From an uncultured Bacilli bacterium (GTDB lineage Bacteria; Bacillota_I; Bacilli_A; RF39; UBA660), in contig CAKORV010000014.1 of assembly GCA_934101625.1 (NCBI GenBank), positions 1 through 24,860 of the forward strand: a DNA stretch of 24,860 bases, written 5' to 3'. Under the pieces are notes generated by a model. That model searched no databases. It saw nothing but the letters and a program-made list of their open reading frames with translations, and had not been told where the DNA came from. A program made the translations under genes and the position numbers. This document shows, in pieces, positions 1 through 7,554 of the stretch. Numbering within the stretch: position 1 is the stretch's first letter; the number at the start of each line of letters is the position of its first letter.

Positions 1-1408
1 AGATATACCAAAATCAAATACAAGTACAGATACAGTACTAGCATATAGTGTACCAATAAAATCAAAAGAAAAACAAACATATAAAGTAGAACTAATATAT
101 AAAGAAACAGAAGAAGACCAGTCTGTTGATATGGGAAAGATACTAAGTGGAATACTAGGAATACAAGTAGGAACAAAAGATCCAAACCTATTTACAGCAA
201 GTGTAATAGTAATAAATGGAAGTAGTGATATAAATAGTAAAGAAGTATATAAAGGAAATGATGTAACATTCACAATAACACCAAATGATGGTTATACACT
301 AGAAGATGCTAGTATAAGTTGTTCAAATGGAACACTTTCAAATAATCTCTTAACAATATCAAATGTACAAAGTAATGTAACTTGTACAATAACATTAAAC
401 TCTGCATTACCAACACTAGCCCAAGCAATGTTAAGAGATAATCCAACAATAAGTGAAAGGACAAGTTTTTCTTCAACCAATGTAGCAAATACAACAGGAA
501 CAATATATAAAACAAATAAAACAGAAGATGGTTCATATGTATACTATTATTCAGGAAATACAACAAATAACTGGGTATATTTTGGAGGATTCTATTGGAG
601 AATCATTCGTACAAATGAAGATGAAAGTGTAAGAATGTTATATTCAGGAACAAGTCATGACACAACAGAAGGATATATTGGAACATCAGCATATAATAGT
701 TCACGTGATAATCCAATGTATGTAGGATATATGTATGGAACAAGTGGATCGTTAGCAAAAAATAGAACAAATGAAAATGATAGTACAATAAAAACTTATG
801 TAGATAATTGGTATCAAAACAATCTATTGACTAATTACGACAAATATATAAGTAAAACTGCCATATATTGTAATGATAGAAGTGTAGGAGGAGGGACTTA
901 TTCAATAATTAGTTCATTCTTTTATGGTGGTTACACAAGATTAGATTCCAATAAGTTACCTTCGTATAAATGTGGAGCAAATGCAAGCAATGATTTATTT
1001 TCGACTGCAGACAATGCAGATAAGTTTAGTGTAAGCACTGATGGTGGAGGAAATGGACAACTTAAATATCCAATAGCATTAATGACAGCTGATGAAATAT
1101 CATTCTCTGGTGGACTTAAGGGTACATCTTTAAGTAGTCCATATGCATGGTATTATACAAATAGTGCAAGTGGTTTTATAGCAGGGGCTAACCATTGGTG
1201 GTTGCTTTCTCCTTGTCGCTGCTTTGGTTCTTACCAGCACGTGTTTCACGTCATCGGTTCCTACAATCCGGGCTACTTGAGCAGCAACGACGTGAATGAT
1301 ACGGATGCGGTACGTCCTGTAATTTCAATCTCAAAATGCGCTAAAGTTAAATCAGGCATTGGAACACCAGATAGTCCGTATGAAATAGATGAATCTAGTT
1401 GTAGTTAA
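1..1408 (+). CDS. Surface/secreted InlB-repeat + lectin-like protein, DGR-target candidate (5' truncated by window)
   Basis: The reading frame is open from base 2, so the gene starts left of the window; the first in-frame ATG (131) is internal. What remains is the end of an N-terminal domain (bases 2-190), an InlB-B-repeat-like beta domain (about 195-405, with paired Cys) and a C-terminal lectin-like/DUF6273-like domain with the blocks YWRIIR, YDKYISKTAIYCNDR, YPIALMTADE, WWLLSP and VRPVISI. It is a paralogue of the three proteins at 18491-24732 but lacks their DxNxDGxGxD calcium-type loop. The last about 45 residues before VRPVISI are encoded by DNA of about 52% GC (hand count, 1201-1320), in codons unlike the rest of the gene and mostly ending in C or G. 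This fits a DGR variable region written from a foreign-composition template. Function is probably extracellular ligand binding (inference). Confidence 0.85.
   Translation, partial: DIPKSNTSTDTVLAYSVPIKSKEKQTYKVELIYKETEEDQSVDMGKILSGILGIQVGTKDPNLFTASVIVINGSSDINSKEVYKGNDVTFTITPNDGYTLEDASISCSNGTLSNNLLTISNVQSNVTCTITLNSALPTLAQAMLRDNPTISERTSFSSTNVANTTGTIYKTNKTEDGSYVYYYSGNTTNNWVYFGGFYWRIIRTNEDESVRMLYSGTSHDTTEGYIGTSAYNSSRDNPMYVGYMYGTSGSLAKNRTNENDSTIKTYVDNWYQNNLLTNYDKYISKTAIYCNDRSVGGGTYSIISSFFYGGYTRLDSNKLPSYKCGANASNDLFSTADNADKFSVSTDGGGNGQLKYPIALMTADEISFSGGLKGTSLSSPYAWYYTNSASGFIAGANHWWLLSPCRCFGSYQHVFHVIGSYNPGYLSSNDVNDTDAVRPVISISKCAKVKSGIGTPDSPYEIDESSCS
1190..1330 (+). other. Putative diversity-generating retroelement variable region (VR)
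   Basis: This is the 3' end of the lectin-like domain, between a WWLLSP block and a VRPVIS block, the usual borders of C-type-lectin DGR variable regions. Codons at the divergent positions (TGT CGC TGC, TAC CAG CAC, CAC, ATC, TAC, GGC TAC, AGC AGC AAC GAC, GAT, GAT) can nearly all be derived from AAC/AAT/AAG by changing only adenines. The intervening codons (TGG TGG TTG, GTG TTT, GGT TCC, CCG, GTG, GCG) look fixed. GC content is about twice that of the window. The paralogues carry ordinary AT-rich codons here. No template repeat or reverse transcriptase was found in the window, so the call rests on pattern alone. Confidence 0.6.
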
Positions 1409-1416
1409 TAAGAAAT

Positions 1417-1446
1417 CAGTACTTATTTGATTAAGTACTTTTCTTT
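1417..1446 (+). terminator. Rho-independent terminator after surface protein 1
   Basis: AGTACTT (1418-1424) pairs with AAGTACT (1433-1439), followed by a T-rich tract. It lies 9 bases after the stop codon and about 90 bases after the putative VR. DGR target genes often have a hairpin/cruciform just downstream of the VR, so a second role is possible. Confidence 0.65.
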
Positions 1447-1458
1447 TACTTAAATATT

Positions 1459-1467
1459 TGATAAAAT
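1459..1467 (+). promoter_or_regulatory. Extended -10 promoter for rsmE, probable leaderless start
   Basis: TG-A-TAAAAT (extended -10, hexamer 1462-1467) ends 6 bases before the rsmE ATG (1474). Transcription would therefore begin at or right next to the start codon. There is no Shine-Dalgarno sequence and no good -35. Confidence 0.5.
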
Positions 1468-1473
1468 TTAGAC

Positions 1474-2178
1474 ATGCAACAGTATTTTAGTAAAAAAAGA
1501 AAAGATAATATATTATATTTAAATGAAGAAGATTTACATCATATAAAGAATGTAATGAGGTTTAAACCTGGTACAAAATTAATTGTAAATTATGATAACA
1601 TCTCATATAATTGCTATCTTAATGAAGATTATTTAACAGTTAATATTGAAGATATCTATAAAAGTGGGGATGGCATATATATACATGCTTATATTCCAGT
1701 ATTAACTGAAGAAAAAATGAGTTTTATTTTTGAAAAGGGTACAGAAATGGGAGTAAGTGAGTTTACTCCGGTAAATTTTGAAAGATGTAAATTTGTTTTA
1801 AATAAAGAAAAAGAACTTAAAAAGAAAGCAAGATGGGAGAAAATTGTAAAAGAAGCTAGTGAACAATCTAGAAGAGTTATTATTCCTAAAGTCAATAATA
1901 TAATCAATGTAAAAAACATTGACATATGTGATGGTGTAAATATCTTGTGTTCACTTGACAAAGAAAATGTAAAAAGTATTAAAAAGGTGTTAAATGAAGA
2001 GTCAATATGTGATAAAATAAATTTAGTATTTGGACCGGAAGGTGGAATATCAAAAACTGAAGAAAATTATCTAGAAAATATTGGATTTATTAAAACTTCT
2101 TTAGGCCCAAATGTGTTAAGAACAGAAACTGTTATTATCAATGTGTGTTCTGTTATAAATTATGTAAAGGGTGAATAA
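1474..2178 (+). CDS. rsmE: 16S rRNA (uracil1498-N3)-methyltransferase
   Basis: RsmE uses S-adenosylmethionine to methylate N3 of U1498 in 16S rRNA. It is a SPOUT (trefoil-knot) enzyme of the cytosol. The 234-residue protein has the family's N-terminal PUA-like part (about 1-70), the EKGTEMGV block at 87-94, EASEQSRR at 127-134, and the knot signature GPEGG at 187-191 followed by LGPNVLRTET (210-219), which forms the SAM site. Length is normal for the family (about 240). The start at 1474 has no Shine-Dalgarno sequence but sits directly behind a -10 element, so it may be read from a leaderless mRNA. The next gene begins 2 bases after the stop, indicating an operon. Confidence 0.95.
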   Translation: MQQYFSKKRKDNILYLNEEDLHHIKNVMRFKPGTKLIVNYDNISYNCYLNEDYLTVNIEDIYKSGDGIYIHAYIPVLTEEKMSFIFEKGTEMGVSEFTPVNFERCKFVLNKEKELKKKARWEKIVKEASEQSRRVIIPKVNNIINVKNIDICDGVNILCSLDKENVKSIKKVLNEESICDKINLVFGPEGGISKTEENYLENIGFIKTSLGPNVLRTETVIINVCSVINYVKGE

Positions 2179-2180
2179 GT

Positions 2181-2819
2181 ATGAGAAGTGGAATTAACAA
2201 TTTTATTGAATTATTAGTAAGAGGAGATTTTTTTCTAATATTTTTATTAGTTATAGCGCTAGTAATAGTTGCAACAATAATATATCTAATAAAATTGCAG
2301 TTAGATGAAAAAGTTTATTTCGATGATGAAGATGATAACGAAGAAGAAATATTTAAAGTTAATTCTACTGATAAAGAAATGAATGAAGATATAAAACCTA
2401 TTAAACAAATTAAACAAGAAAGATTTAATTTTGAAGAAGAACCAAAGGTAGAAGATAAAAAATATGATTATATAAAGTCTTATGAAGATGAACAAGAAGA
2501 AATGGCAATAATAAGTGCTAGTGAGTTAGAAAGAAGAATTAAAGAAATGAAAGACAACAATGAATATGAAACTCATGAAAAAAGAATAGAAGAGTATGAA
2601 GAAGAACAAGAAAATAAGGCTATTATTAGTTATGAAGAATTATTAAGAAGAGCTAGTATGAATACTATAAGTTATGAAAGTGAAGAGAATGTTGGAGGTA
2701 TTAAAATTGGTAAAGTTGACACTAATAAAATAGAAACTTATAGTGAAACTAATGATAAACCTTATTATAAAGAAGAAGCATTTTTACAAAGCTTAAAAGA
2801 ATTCAGGAGGGCATTATAA
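2181..2819 (+). CDS. Acidic single-pass membrane protein, unknown function
   Basis: I do not recognise this 212-residue protein as a named family. It has a short N-terminus, one hydrophobic helix (about residues 17-38) and a long, highly charged Glu/Lys-rich cytoplasmic-type tail that is probably disordered or coiled. The tail holds two copies of a motif: EDEQEEMAIISASELERRI (102-120) and EEEQENKAIISYEELLRRA (140-158), and ends in a short conserved-looking FLQSLKEFRRAL. The AIIS..EL.RR repeats look like short linear docking motifs (inference). The gene starts 2 bases after rsmE with a GGGTGA ribosome site inside the rsmE end, and its stop overlaps the mtaB start by one base, so it is translationally coupled to both. 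Confidence 0.8.
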   Translation: MRSGINNFIELLVRGDFFLIFLLVIALVIVATIIYLIKLQLDEKVYFDDEDDNEEEIFKVNSTDKEMNEDIKPIKQIKQERFNFEEEPKVEDKKYDYIKSYEDEQEEMAIISASELERRIKEMKDNNEYETHEKRIEEYEEEQENKAIISYEELLRRASMNTISYESEENVGGIKIGKVDTNKIETYSETNDKPYYKEEAFLQSLKEFRRAL

Positions 2820-4081
2820 TGACGTTTAATATTAAAACATTAGGATGTAAAGTAAATACTTATGAAAGTGAATATATATATAGCCTTTTTATAAAAAAAG
2901 GCTATGTTTTTAGTGAAGAAAATGCAGATATATATGTAGTTAATACATGTACTGTAACTAATCAAAGTGATAGAAAAAGTAGACAAGTTATACATAGCAT
3001 AAGAAGGGATCATCCTAAATCTATTATAATTGTATGTGGTTGTTATGTACAAAATTGTTATCATACAAATAAATTAGATGAAATAGATGCAGATATAATT
3101 TTAGGTAATAAAGATAAAAGTAAAATTTTAGATTACTTAGAAGATTACTTAAAAAACAGAAATAAAATAACTTATTTTTATGATATGAATAAAATAGAAT
3201 TTGAAGACATGGAAATAGAACATGCTCATAATAGAACTAGAGCTTATATTAAAATAGAAGATGGATGTGAGAATTTCTGTACATATTGTATTATTCCTTA
3301 TGTAAGAGGATGCGTTAGAAGTAAAAAACATGAGAAGGTAATTGAAGAGGCAAGAACTTTAGTAAATCATGGACACAAAGAAATAGTATTAACTGGAATT
3401 CATACTGGACATTATGTAGATGGGTATTATGACTTTGCAGATTTATTAAATGATTTATCTAAAATAGAAGGTTTAATTAGAATAAGAATATCTTCAATAG
3501 AAATAAATGAACTTAATGAAAAAGTTTTAGAAGTAATTAAAAATAATGATAATATCGTACCGCATTTTCATGTGCCCCTTCAATCAGGTTGTGATAAAAC
3601 CTTAAGATTAATGAATAGAAGATACAATAAAGAATTCTTTAAAAATAAATTAGAAGAAATAAGGAGTATTAAACCTAATGTTAGTTTTACAACAGATGTA
3701 ATCGTGGGATTTCCTACTGAAACAGATGAAATGCATAAAGAATCTTTAGAATTTATAAATGAATGTAAGTTTACAAGAATACATGCTTTCCCATATAGTG
3801 ATAGATATGGAACATCTGCAAGTAAAATGAATGGTAAAGTAGATGGTAATATTAAAAAGCAAAGAGTTAGAGAACTAATAGAATTATCTAATAAACTAGA
3901 AAAAGAATTTAATAGTAAGTTTATAAATAAAACTTTACCTGTATTATTTGAAGAAGAAAAAGATGGCTTTTTTATAGGACATACTCCAAACTTTATTAAA
4001 ATAAAAACTAAAGGTAATTATAAAATAAATGAAATATATGATGTAACATTAACTGAAGAAAACATAGTAAATGGTGAATAA
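2819..4081 (+). CDS. mtaB: tRNA threonylcarbamoyladenosine (t6A37) methylthiotransferase
   Basis: MtaB converts t6A at position 37 of ANN-decoding tRNAs to ms2t6A, using two iron-sulfur clusters and SAM. Visible in order: the N-terminal methylthiotransferase domain with cluster cysteines C10, C44 and C73/C75 (TLGCKVN, NTCTVTNQ, VCGCY); the radical-SAM CxxxCxxC motif C150-C154-C157 (CENFCTYC) followed by IIPYVRG; SAM-barrel blocks (TDVIVGFPTET); and a C-terminal TRAM-like segment. At 420 residues it has the usual length. TLGCKVN and the early CxxxCxxC spacing favour MtaB over MiaB or RimO. The ATG overlaps the previous stop by one base (TAATG), with AGGAGG 9 bases upstream. Confidence 0.93.
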   Translation: MTFNIKTLGCKVNTYESEYIYSLFIKKGYVFSEENADIYVVNTCTVTNQSDRKSRQVIHSIRRDHPKSIIIVCGCYVQNCYHTNKLDEIDADIILGNKDKSKILDYLEDYLKNRNKITYFYDMNKIEFEDMEIEHAHNRTRAYIKIEDGCENFCTYCIIPYVRGCVRSKKHEKVIEEARTLVNHGHKEIVLTGIHTGHYVDGYYDFADLLNDLSKIEGLIRIRISSIEINELNEKVLEVIKNNDNIVPHFHVPLQSGCDKTLRLMNRRYNKEFFKNKLEEIRSIKPNVSFTTDVIVGFPTETDEMHKESLEFINECKFTRIHAFPYSDRYGTSASKMNGKVDGNIKKQRVRELIELSNKLEKEFNSKFINKTLPVLFEEEKDGFFIGHTPNFIKIKTKGNYKINEIYDVTLTEENIVNGE

Positions 4082-4082
4082 T

Positions 4083-5702
4083 ATGGAAAAATATTTAGAT
4101 TATTTTAATTTTAACGATGATTCATTTTCAATATTTCCTTATGATACAGATGAATTATTTATTAGAATAATGAAAGAAAATTCTATAGAAGAGTATGATT
4201 TAAAGGAATTGTTATCTGGAAAAGAATTCTTTGATTTATTAAAAACTAAAATACCAAAAACAATAAAAAAATTAGAAATACCATTTGACTATATAAAATA
4301 TGATTTTGAGTTTCTAAAAGAGTTTCCTAATTTAACAGAATTAAATATTACTAGTTATGGTAATCTAGACTATGATATTATTAAAAGAATACAAGCAGAA
4401 ACTAAAATCAGAAAAATGAGTGCTAGTATATTTACATTATTTGAATATAAAAAATTAATGAAAGAAGATGGATTTACTATCGCGACGAGTGGGTTTGATT
4501 GTATTTTCTATAAAGATTTACAAATAATTAGTACTATGCAAGGTGGTAACGATTACATTAATATTTATACTAAGAATATAGATAAAGAAACAATTGAAAA
4601 GTTAAGTTCTATAATCAAAAATAAAAAAATATATAAAGTTAATATATATGAAGGAGATAAAGATATAAATTTAATATCTTTGGATGAAAATGAAAATAAT
4701 GAAATTGAAATAGATTTTATAAGTGATAAAGAAGTTGATATTAAAGTAAGTAGTAATGAAGAATTATTTTTAAAAACTTATAATTATTTGAGTAGTAGAT
4801 ATAAAATTAATAAATGTGTTTATAAAAATATGTCAATATTGAATTATAGTACAGATAAATTAGATATTATTAGTAATGAGTGTGATTTAAAAATAATTTA
4901 TGATATAAATGAAGTAGATTATGAAGAATATAAGGGATTATATGAAACCATTAAATATTATAGAATGTTAATTAATGAAAATAATTTAAGTCCTGTAGAA
5001 AAAGTAATGTATGCTTATGATATAATGAAAACTTTTCCATATAACGAGAGTAAAAAAGATGTATATGATTCAAGAGATCCTCATAGAATAGTAGAAACCG
5101 GTAATATAGTGTGTGTAGGTTATAGTGATATGCTAAGAATAATTCTTAATGGATTAGATAATAATATAAAAATTACAAATTTAATTGTATCTGGACATGA
5201 TAAACAAAAAAATGTAGATTACAACCATGCAAGAAATATAATAAGAATAGATGATAATAAATATAATATACATGGTATATATTCTATAGATGCCACATGG
5301 GATAGTGTTAAAGAAAATATTAGTGGTAAATTAGGTAGTGATTATACTGCATTAGATTTATATACTCATTTTTTGATACCAATTACAAAAGATGGTTATA
5401 GTAAAATATATTCTTATGAAGAAGAACCAATAATAGATGGAATATTTAAAACACAAGAATTTCACGGGTACGAAAAATTATTTAATCATGAGATAAACAA
5501 AGAAATTTTAGATAAATATTTAAATGTTGAAAGACCTAGTTTAGAAACCTTTATTAGTATGCTTACAAATGTAAGATTGAGTGAAGGATTTAATAAAGAA
5601 CAAATTGAAGATGAAATTAAAAAAGTTATAGAAAAAAATAATATTGTAGTTGAAGAAGCAAAGAAAAATGATATTTATGAAGAATTTTTTAGATCAAAAT
5701 AA
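4083..5702 (+). CDS. Transglutaminase-like (Cys-His-Asp) domain protein
   Basis: This 539-residue protein matches no named enzyme I know. The C-terminal third contains a transglutaminase/protease-like triad in the right order: Cys344 (GNIVCVGYSDMLR), His382 (YNHARNIIRI) and Asp403 (IYSIDATWD), numbered from the ATG at 4083. The N-terminal part (about 1-280) is Ile/Asn/Lys-rich, with LRR-like or beta-rich segments. No signal peptide or membrane helix is evident, so it is probably cytosolic. The ATG at 4083 is preferred to 4071 because GGTGA lies 5 bases upstream and 4071 lies deep inside mtaB. It follows mtaB directly (1 base gap). Substrate is unknown; cross-linking, deamidation or proteolysis are all possible. 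Confidence 0.75.
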   Translation: MEKYLDYFNFNDDSFSIFPYDTDELFIRIMKENSIEEYDLKELLSGKEFFDLLKTKIPKTIKKLEIPFDYIKYDFEFLKEFPNLTELNITSYGNLDYDIIKRIQAETKIRKMSASIFTLFEYKKLMKEDGFTIATSGFDCIFYKDLQIISTMQGGNDYINIYTKNIDKETIEKLSSIIKNKKIYKVNIYEGDKDINLISLDENENNEIEIDFISDKEVDIKVSSNEELFLKTYNYLSSRYKINKCVYKNMSILNYSTDKLDIISNECDLKIIYDINEVDYEEYKGLYETIKYYRMLINENNLSPVEKVMYAYDIMKTFPYNESKKDVYDSRDPHRIVETGNIVCVGYSDMLRIILNGLDNNIKITNLIVSGHDKQKNVDYNHARNIIRIDDNKYNIHGIYSIDATWDSVKENISGKLGSDYTALDLYTHFLIPITKDGYSKIYSYEEEPIIDGIFKTQEFHGYEKLFNHEINKEILDKYLNVERPSLETFISMLTNVRLSEGFNKEQIEDEIKKVIEKNNIVVEEAKKNDIYEEFFRSK

Positions 5703-5703
5703 A

Positions 5704-5732
5704 TTGACTTAAAAATAAAATTATTTTAAAAT
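5704..5732 (+). promoter_or_regulatory. cysS promoter
   Basis: TTGACT (5704-5709), 17-base spacer, TAAAAT (5727-5732), immediately after the stop of the upstream gene. Confidence 0.7.
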
Positions 5733-5750
5733 TTAGATAAGAGGAGTGAT

Positions 5751-7130
5751 ATGATGAAATTATATAATTCACTAAATAAAAAAGTAGAAGAGTTTATTCC
5801 ATATGGAGATATAGTTAAAATGTACTCATGTGGACCTACTGTATATTATTATCCTCATATAGGTAATATGAGAAGTTATATTTTCATGGATTCTTTAAGA
5901 AGAACTTTAAAGTATGCTAACTATAAAATTGAAGGAGTAATGAATATTACTGATGTAGGCCATTTAACAAGTGATGCAGATACTGGCGAAGATAAGATGG
6001 AAGTAGCTAGTAAAAGAGAAAATAAAACTCCATTAGAAATAGCTGAATATTATACTAATATATTTATGGATAATGCTAGTAAATTAAATATAGATATGCC
6101 TGAACATATAACTAAAGCTACAGAATATATTCCTAAGATGATTGAATTTATAAAAAAACTTGAAGAAAAAGGTTATACATATATGACTAAAGATGGATTA
6201 TATTTTGATACTATGAAATTTAAAGGATATGGTAAACTTAGTAATAAAGATATGACAGAAAAAGGTGTCGCAAGGATTGAAGAAAATGATGAGAAAAAAC
6301 ATCCATTTGATTTCGCTTTATGGAAGTTTGTAGAGCCTAACCACATTATGAAATGGGATAGTCCTTGGGGAGTAGGATGTCCAGGATGGCATATAGAATG
6401 TTCTGTTATGAGTACAGACATATTAGGTGAACATATAGATATACATACTGGTGGAATAGATCATAAGACAGTTCATCATGAAAATGAAATTGCTCAAAAT
6501 GATGCTTGTATGGGACATGAAGTAGTTAAATGCTGGATGCATTGTGCTTTCTTACAAGTAGATGGTGGAAAGATGAGTAAGAGTTTAAATAATATTTATA
6601 CTATTGAAGATCTAGAAAAAAAAGGTTATTCTCCAATGGACTTTAAATATTTTGTTCTTAATACTCATTATAGTAAACCACTTAACTTTACTTTTGATAG
6701 TATTTCTGCTTCTAAATCTGCTAGAAACAAATTAATGAGGCAACTACTAGTACATAAAGATTCTACAAATAAAACAGATGAAAATGTATTAAATGATTAT
6801 AGAAATAAATTTAATGAAGCAATTGAAAATGATTTAAACACACCACTTGCGATTGGTGTTATATGGACAATGTTAAAAGAAAATCCTAGTATTGATATTT
6901 ACAATTTAATAATTGAGTTTGATAAGGCTTTAGGATTAAAATTAGATGAAGTAGTTGAAGAAATTAAGGAAGAAATCCCAGATTATATTCAAGAATTAGC
7001 AATCAAAAGAGCTGAAGCTAAAAAAAATAAAGACTTCACCTTAGCAGACTCTTTAAGAAATGAAATAACAAGTAAAGGATATAGTGTATTAGATACAAGA
7101 GAAGGATATACTATTGAAAAAATAAATTAA
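5751..7130 (+). CDS. cysS: Cysteinyl-tRNA synthetase
   Basis: This class I aminoacyl-tRNA synthetase charges tRNA-Cys in the cytosol. Visible motifs: CGPTV with zinc ligand Cys27, the ATP-binding HIGN at 36-39, zinc ligands Cys217 (GWHIEC), His242 and Glu246 (HHENE), and KMSKS at 274-278. The protein has 459 residues, about the standard 460. The HHENE block is preceded by KTV rather than the common MFP. Two consecutive ATGs (5751 and 5754) follow GAGGAG (5741-5746). The second has the better spacing (7 bases), so the protein may begin MKLYNS. It has its own promoter and no T-box in its 48-base leader, unlike aspS. Confidence 0.97.
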   Translation: MMKLYNSLNKKVEEFIPYGDIVKMYSCGPTVYYYPHIGNMRSYIFMDSLRRTLKYANYKIEGVMNITDVGHLTSDADTGEDKMEVASKRENKTPLEIAEYYTNIFMDNASKLNIDMPEHITKATEYIPKMIEFIKKLEEKGYTYMTKDGLYFDTMKFKGYGKLSNKDMTEKGVARIEENDEKKHPFDFALWKFVEPNHIMKWDSPWGVGCPGWHIECSVMSTDILGEHIDIHTGGIDHKTVHHENEIAQNDACMGHEVVKCWMHCAFLQVDGGKMSKSLNNIYTIEDLEKKGYSPMDFKYFVLNTHYSKPLNFTFDSISASKSARNKLMRQLLVHKDSTNKTDENVLNDYRNKFNEAIENDLNTPLAIGVIWTMLKENPSIDIYNLIIEFDKALGLKLDEVVEEIKEEIPDYIQELAIKRAEAKKNKDFTLADSLRNEITSKGYSVLDTREGYTIEKIN

Positions 7131-7142
7131 ATTTGTTATAAT
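7114..7142 (+). promoter_or_regulatory. Strong promoter at 3' end of cysS (for candidate sRNA)
   Basis: TTGAAA (7114-7119), 17 bases, perfect TATAAT (7137-7142). The -35 lies inside the last codons of cysS. Expected start is near 7149. No gene with a ribosome site follows before a terminator at 7224-7263. Confidence 0.65.
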
Positions 7143-7148
7143 GTATTT

Positions 7149-7263
7149 AGCAAGAGAACTTGAATATAATAAAAAAGGAACATTTAATTTAACACGTTAA
7201 GTGTCACCTTAATTTTAGGGTTTGAAATACACCTAAATCAGATGATTAGGCGTATTTCTTTTT
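7149..7263 (+). ncRNA. Candidate small RNA (about 115 nt), no known family recognised
   Basis: The segment is bounded by a strong promoter (7114-7142) and a strong terminator (7224-7263). It has only a 19-codon ORF (7141-7200) starting within the -10 and lacking a ribosome site, so it is probably non-coding. Internal structure includes TTAAG/CTTAA (about 7195-7211) and a TTAGG (about 7215-7219) that could pair with CCTAA in the 5' arm of the terminator, giving an alternative fold like an attenuator. I could not match it to 6S, SRP, tmRNA or a known riboswitch by eye. Confidence 0.4.
7224..7263 (+). terminator. Rho-independent terminator
   Basis: GAAATAC-A-CCTAA (7224-7236) pairs with TTAGG-C-GTATTTC (7246-7258) with one mismatch, followed by T-rich sequence. 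It ends the candidate sRNA and any cysS read-through. Confidence 0.8.
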
Positions 7264-7306
7264 ATATTAAGTTGATTTATATAAGTTAAAAAATGTTGAA
7301 AACCTA

Positions 7307-7334
7307 TTGACAATAGAAAATATTGATATATAAT
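7307..7334 (+). promoter_or_regulatory. aspS promoter
   Basis: Consensus TTGACA (7307-7312), 16-base spacer, consensus TATAAT (7329-7334). It starts the T-box leader near 7341. Confidence 0.85.
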
Positions 7335-7349
7335 TTAATTATGTTATTT

Positions 7350-7536
7350 GTTTTGAAGAGTAATATATAAAGTATTTAAAGAGAGTTAGTGCTTGGTGTA
7401 AACTAATAATATAATATATATGAAGACACAAAACGTTAAGTAAATCGCTAATCAGCGTTAAAGATAATGAGAGTATAGTAAACCTATAAACTAAGGTGGC
7501 ACCGCTAGTAATAGTCCTTAGATTATAGGTTTTTTT
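7350..7536 (+). promoter_or_regulatory. T-box riboswitch, Asp (GAC) specifier
   Basis: This leader senses uncharged tRNA-Asp and lets transcription proceed into aspS. Stem I is closed by GTTTTG (7350-7355) with CAAAAC (7429-7434). It holds the AGAGAG bulge motif (from 7380) and the GGTGTAA apical motif. On the 3' side of the specifier loop lies GAC (7425-7427) followed by A, which reads aspartate and matches the downstream gene. The T-box sequence AAGGTGGCACCGC is at about 7493-7505. The terminator form pairs CCTATAAACTAAGG (about 7483-7496) with CCTTAGATTATAGG (about 7516-7530), followed by T7. Confidence 0.93.
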
Positions 7537-7554
7537 CTATAAGAAGGAGGATTT

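Noticed and set aside
1689..1961. Minus-strand 90-residue frame within rsmE, and similar antisense frames inside mtaB, the sigma factor gene and the surface genes
   Set aside because: Each lies wholly antisense to a well-supported gene and shows no motif or ribosome site; low-complexity shadows of AT-rich coding DNA.
7141..7200. 19-codon ORF after cysS
   Set aside because: Its ATG overlaps the -10 element of the promoter and has no ribosome site, so it would not be on the transcript.
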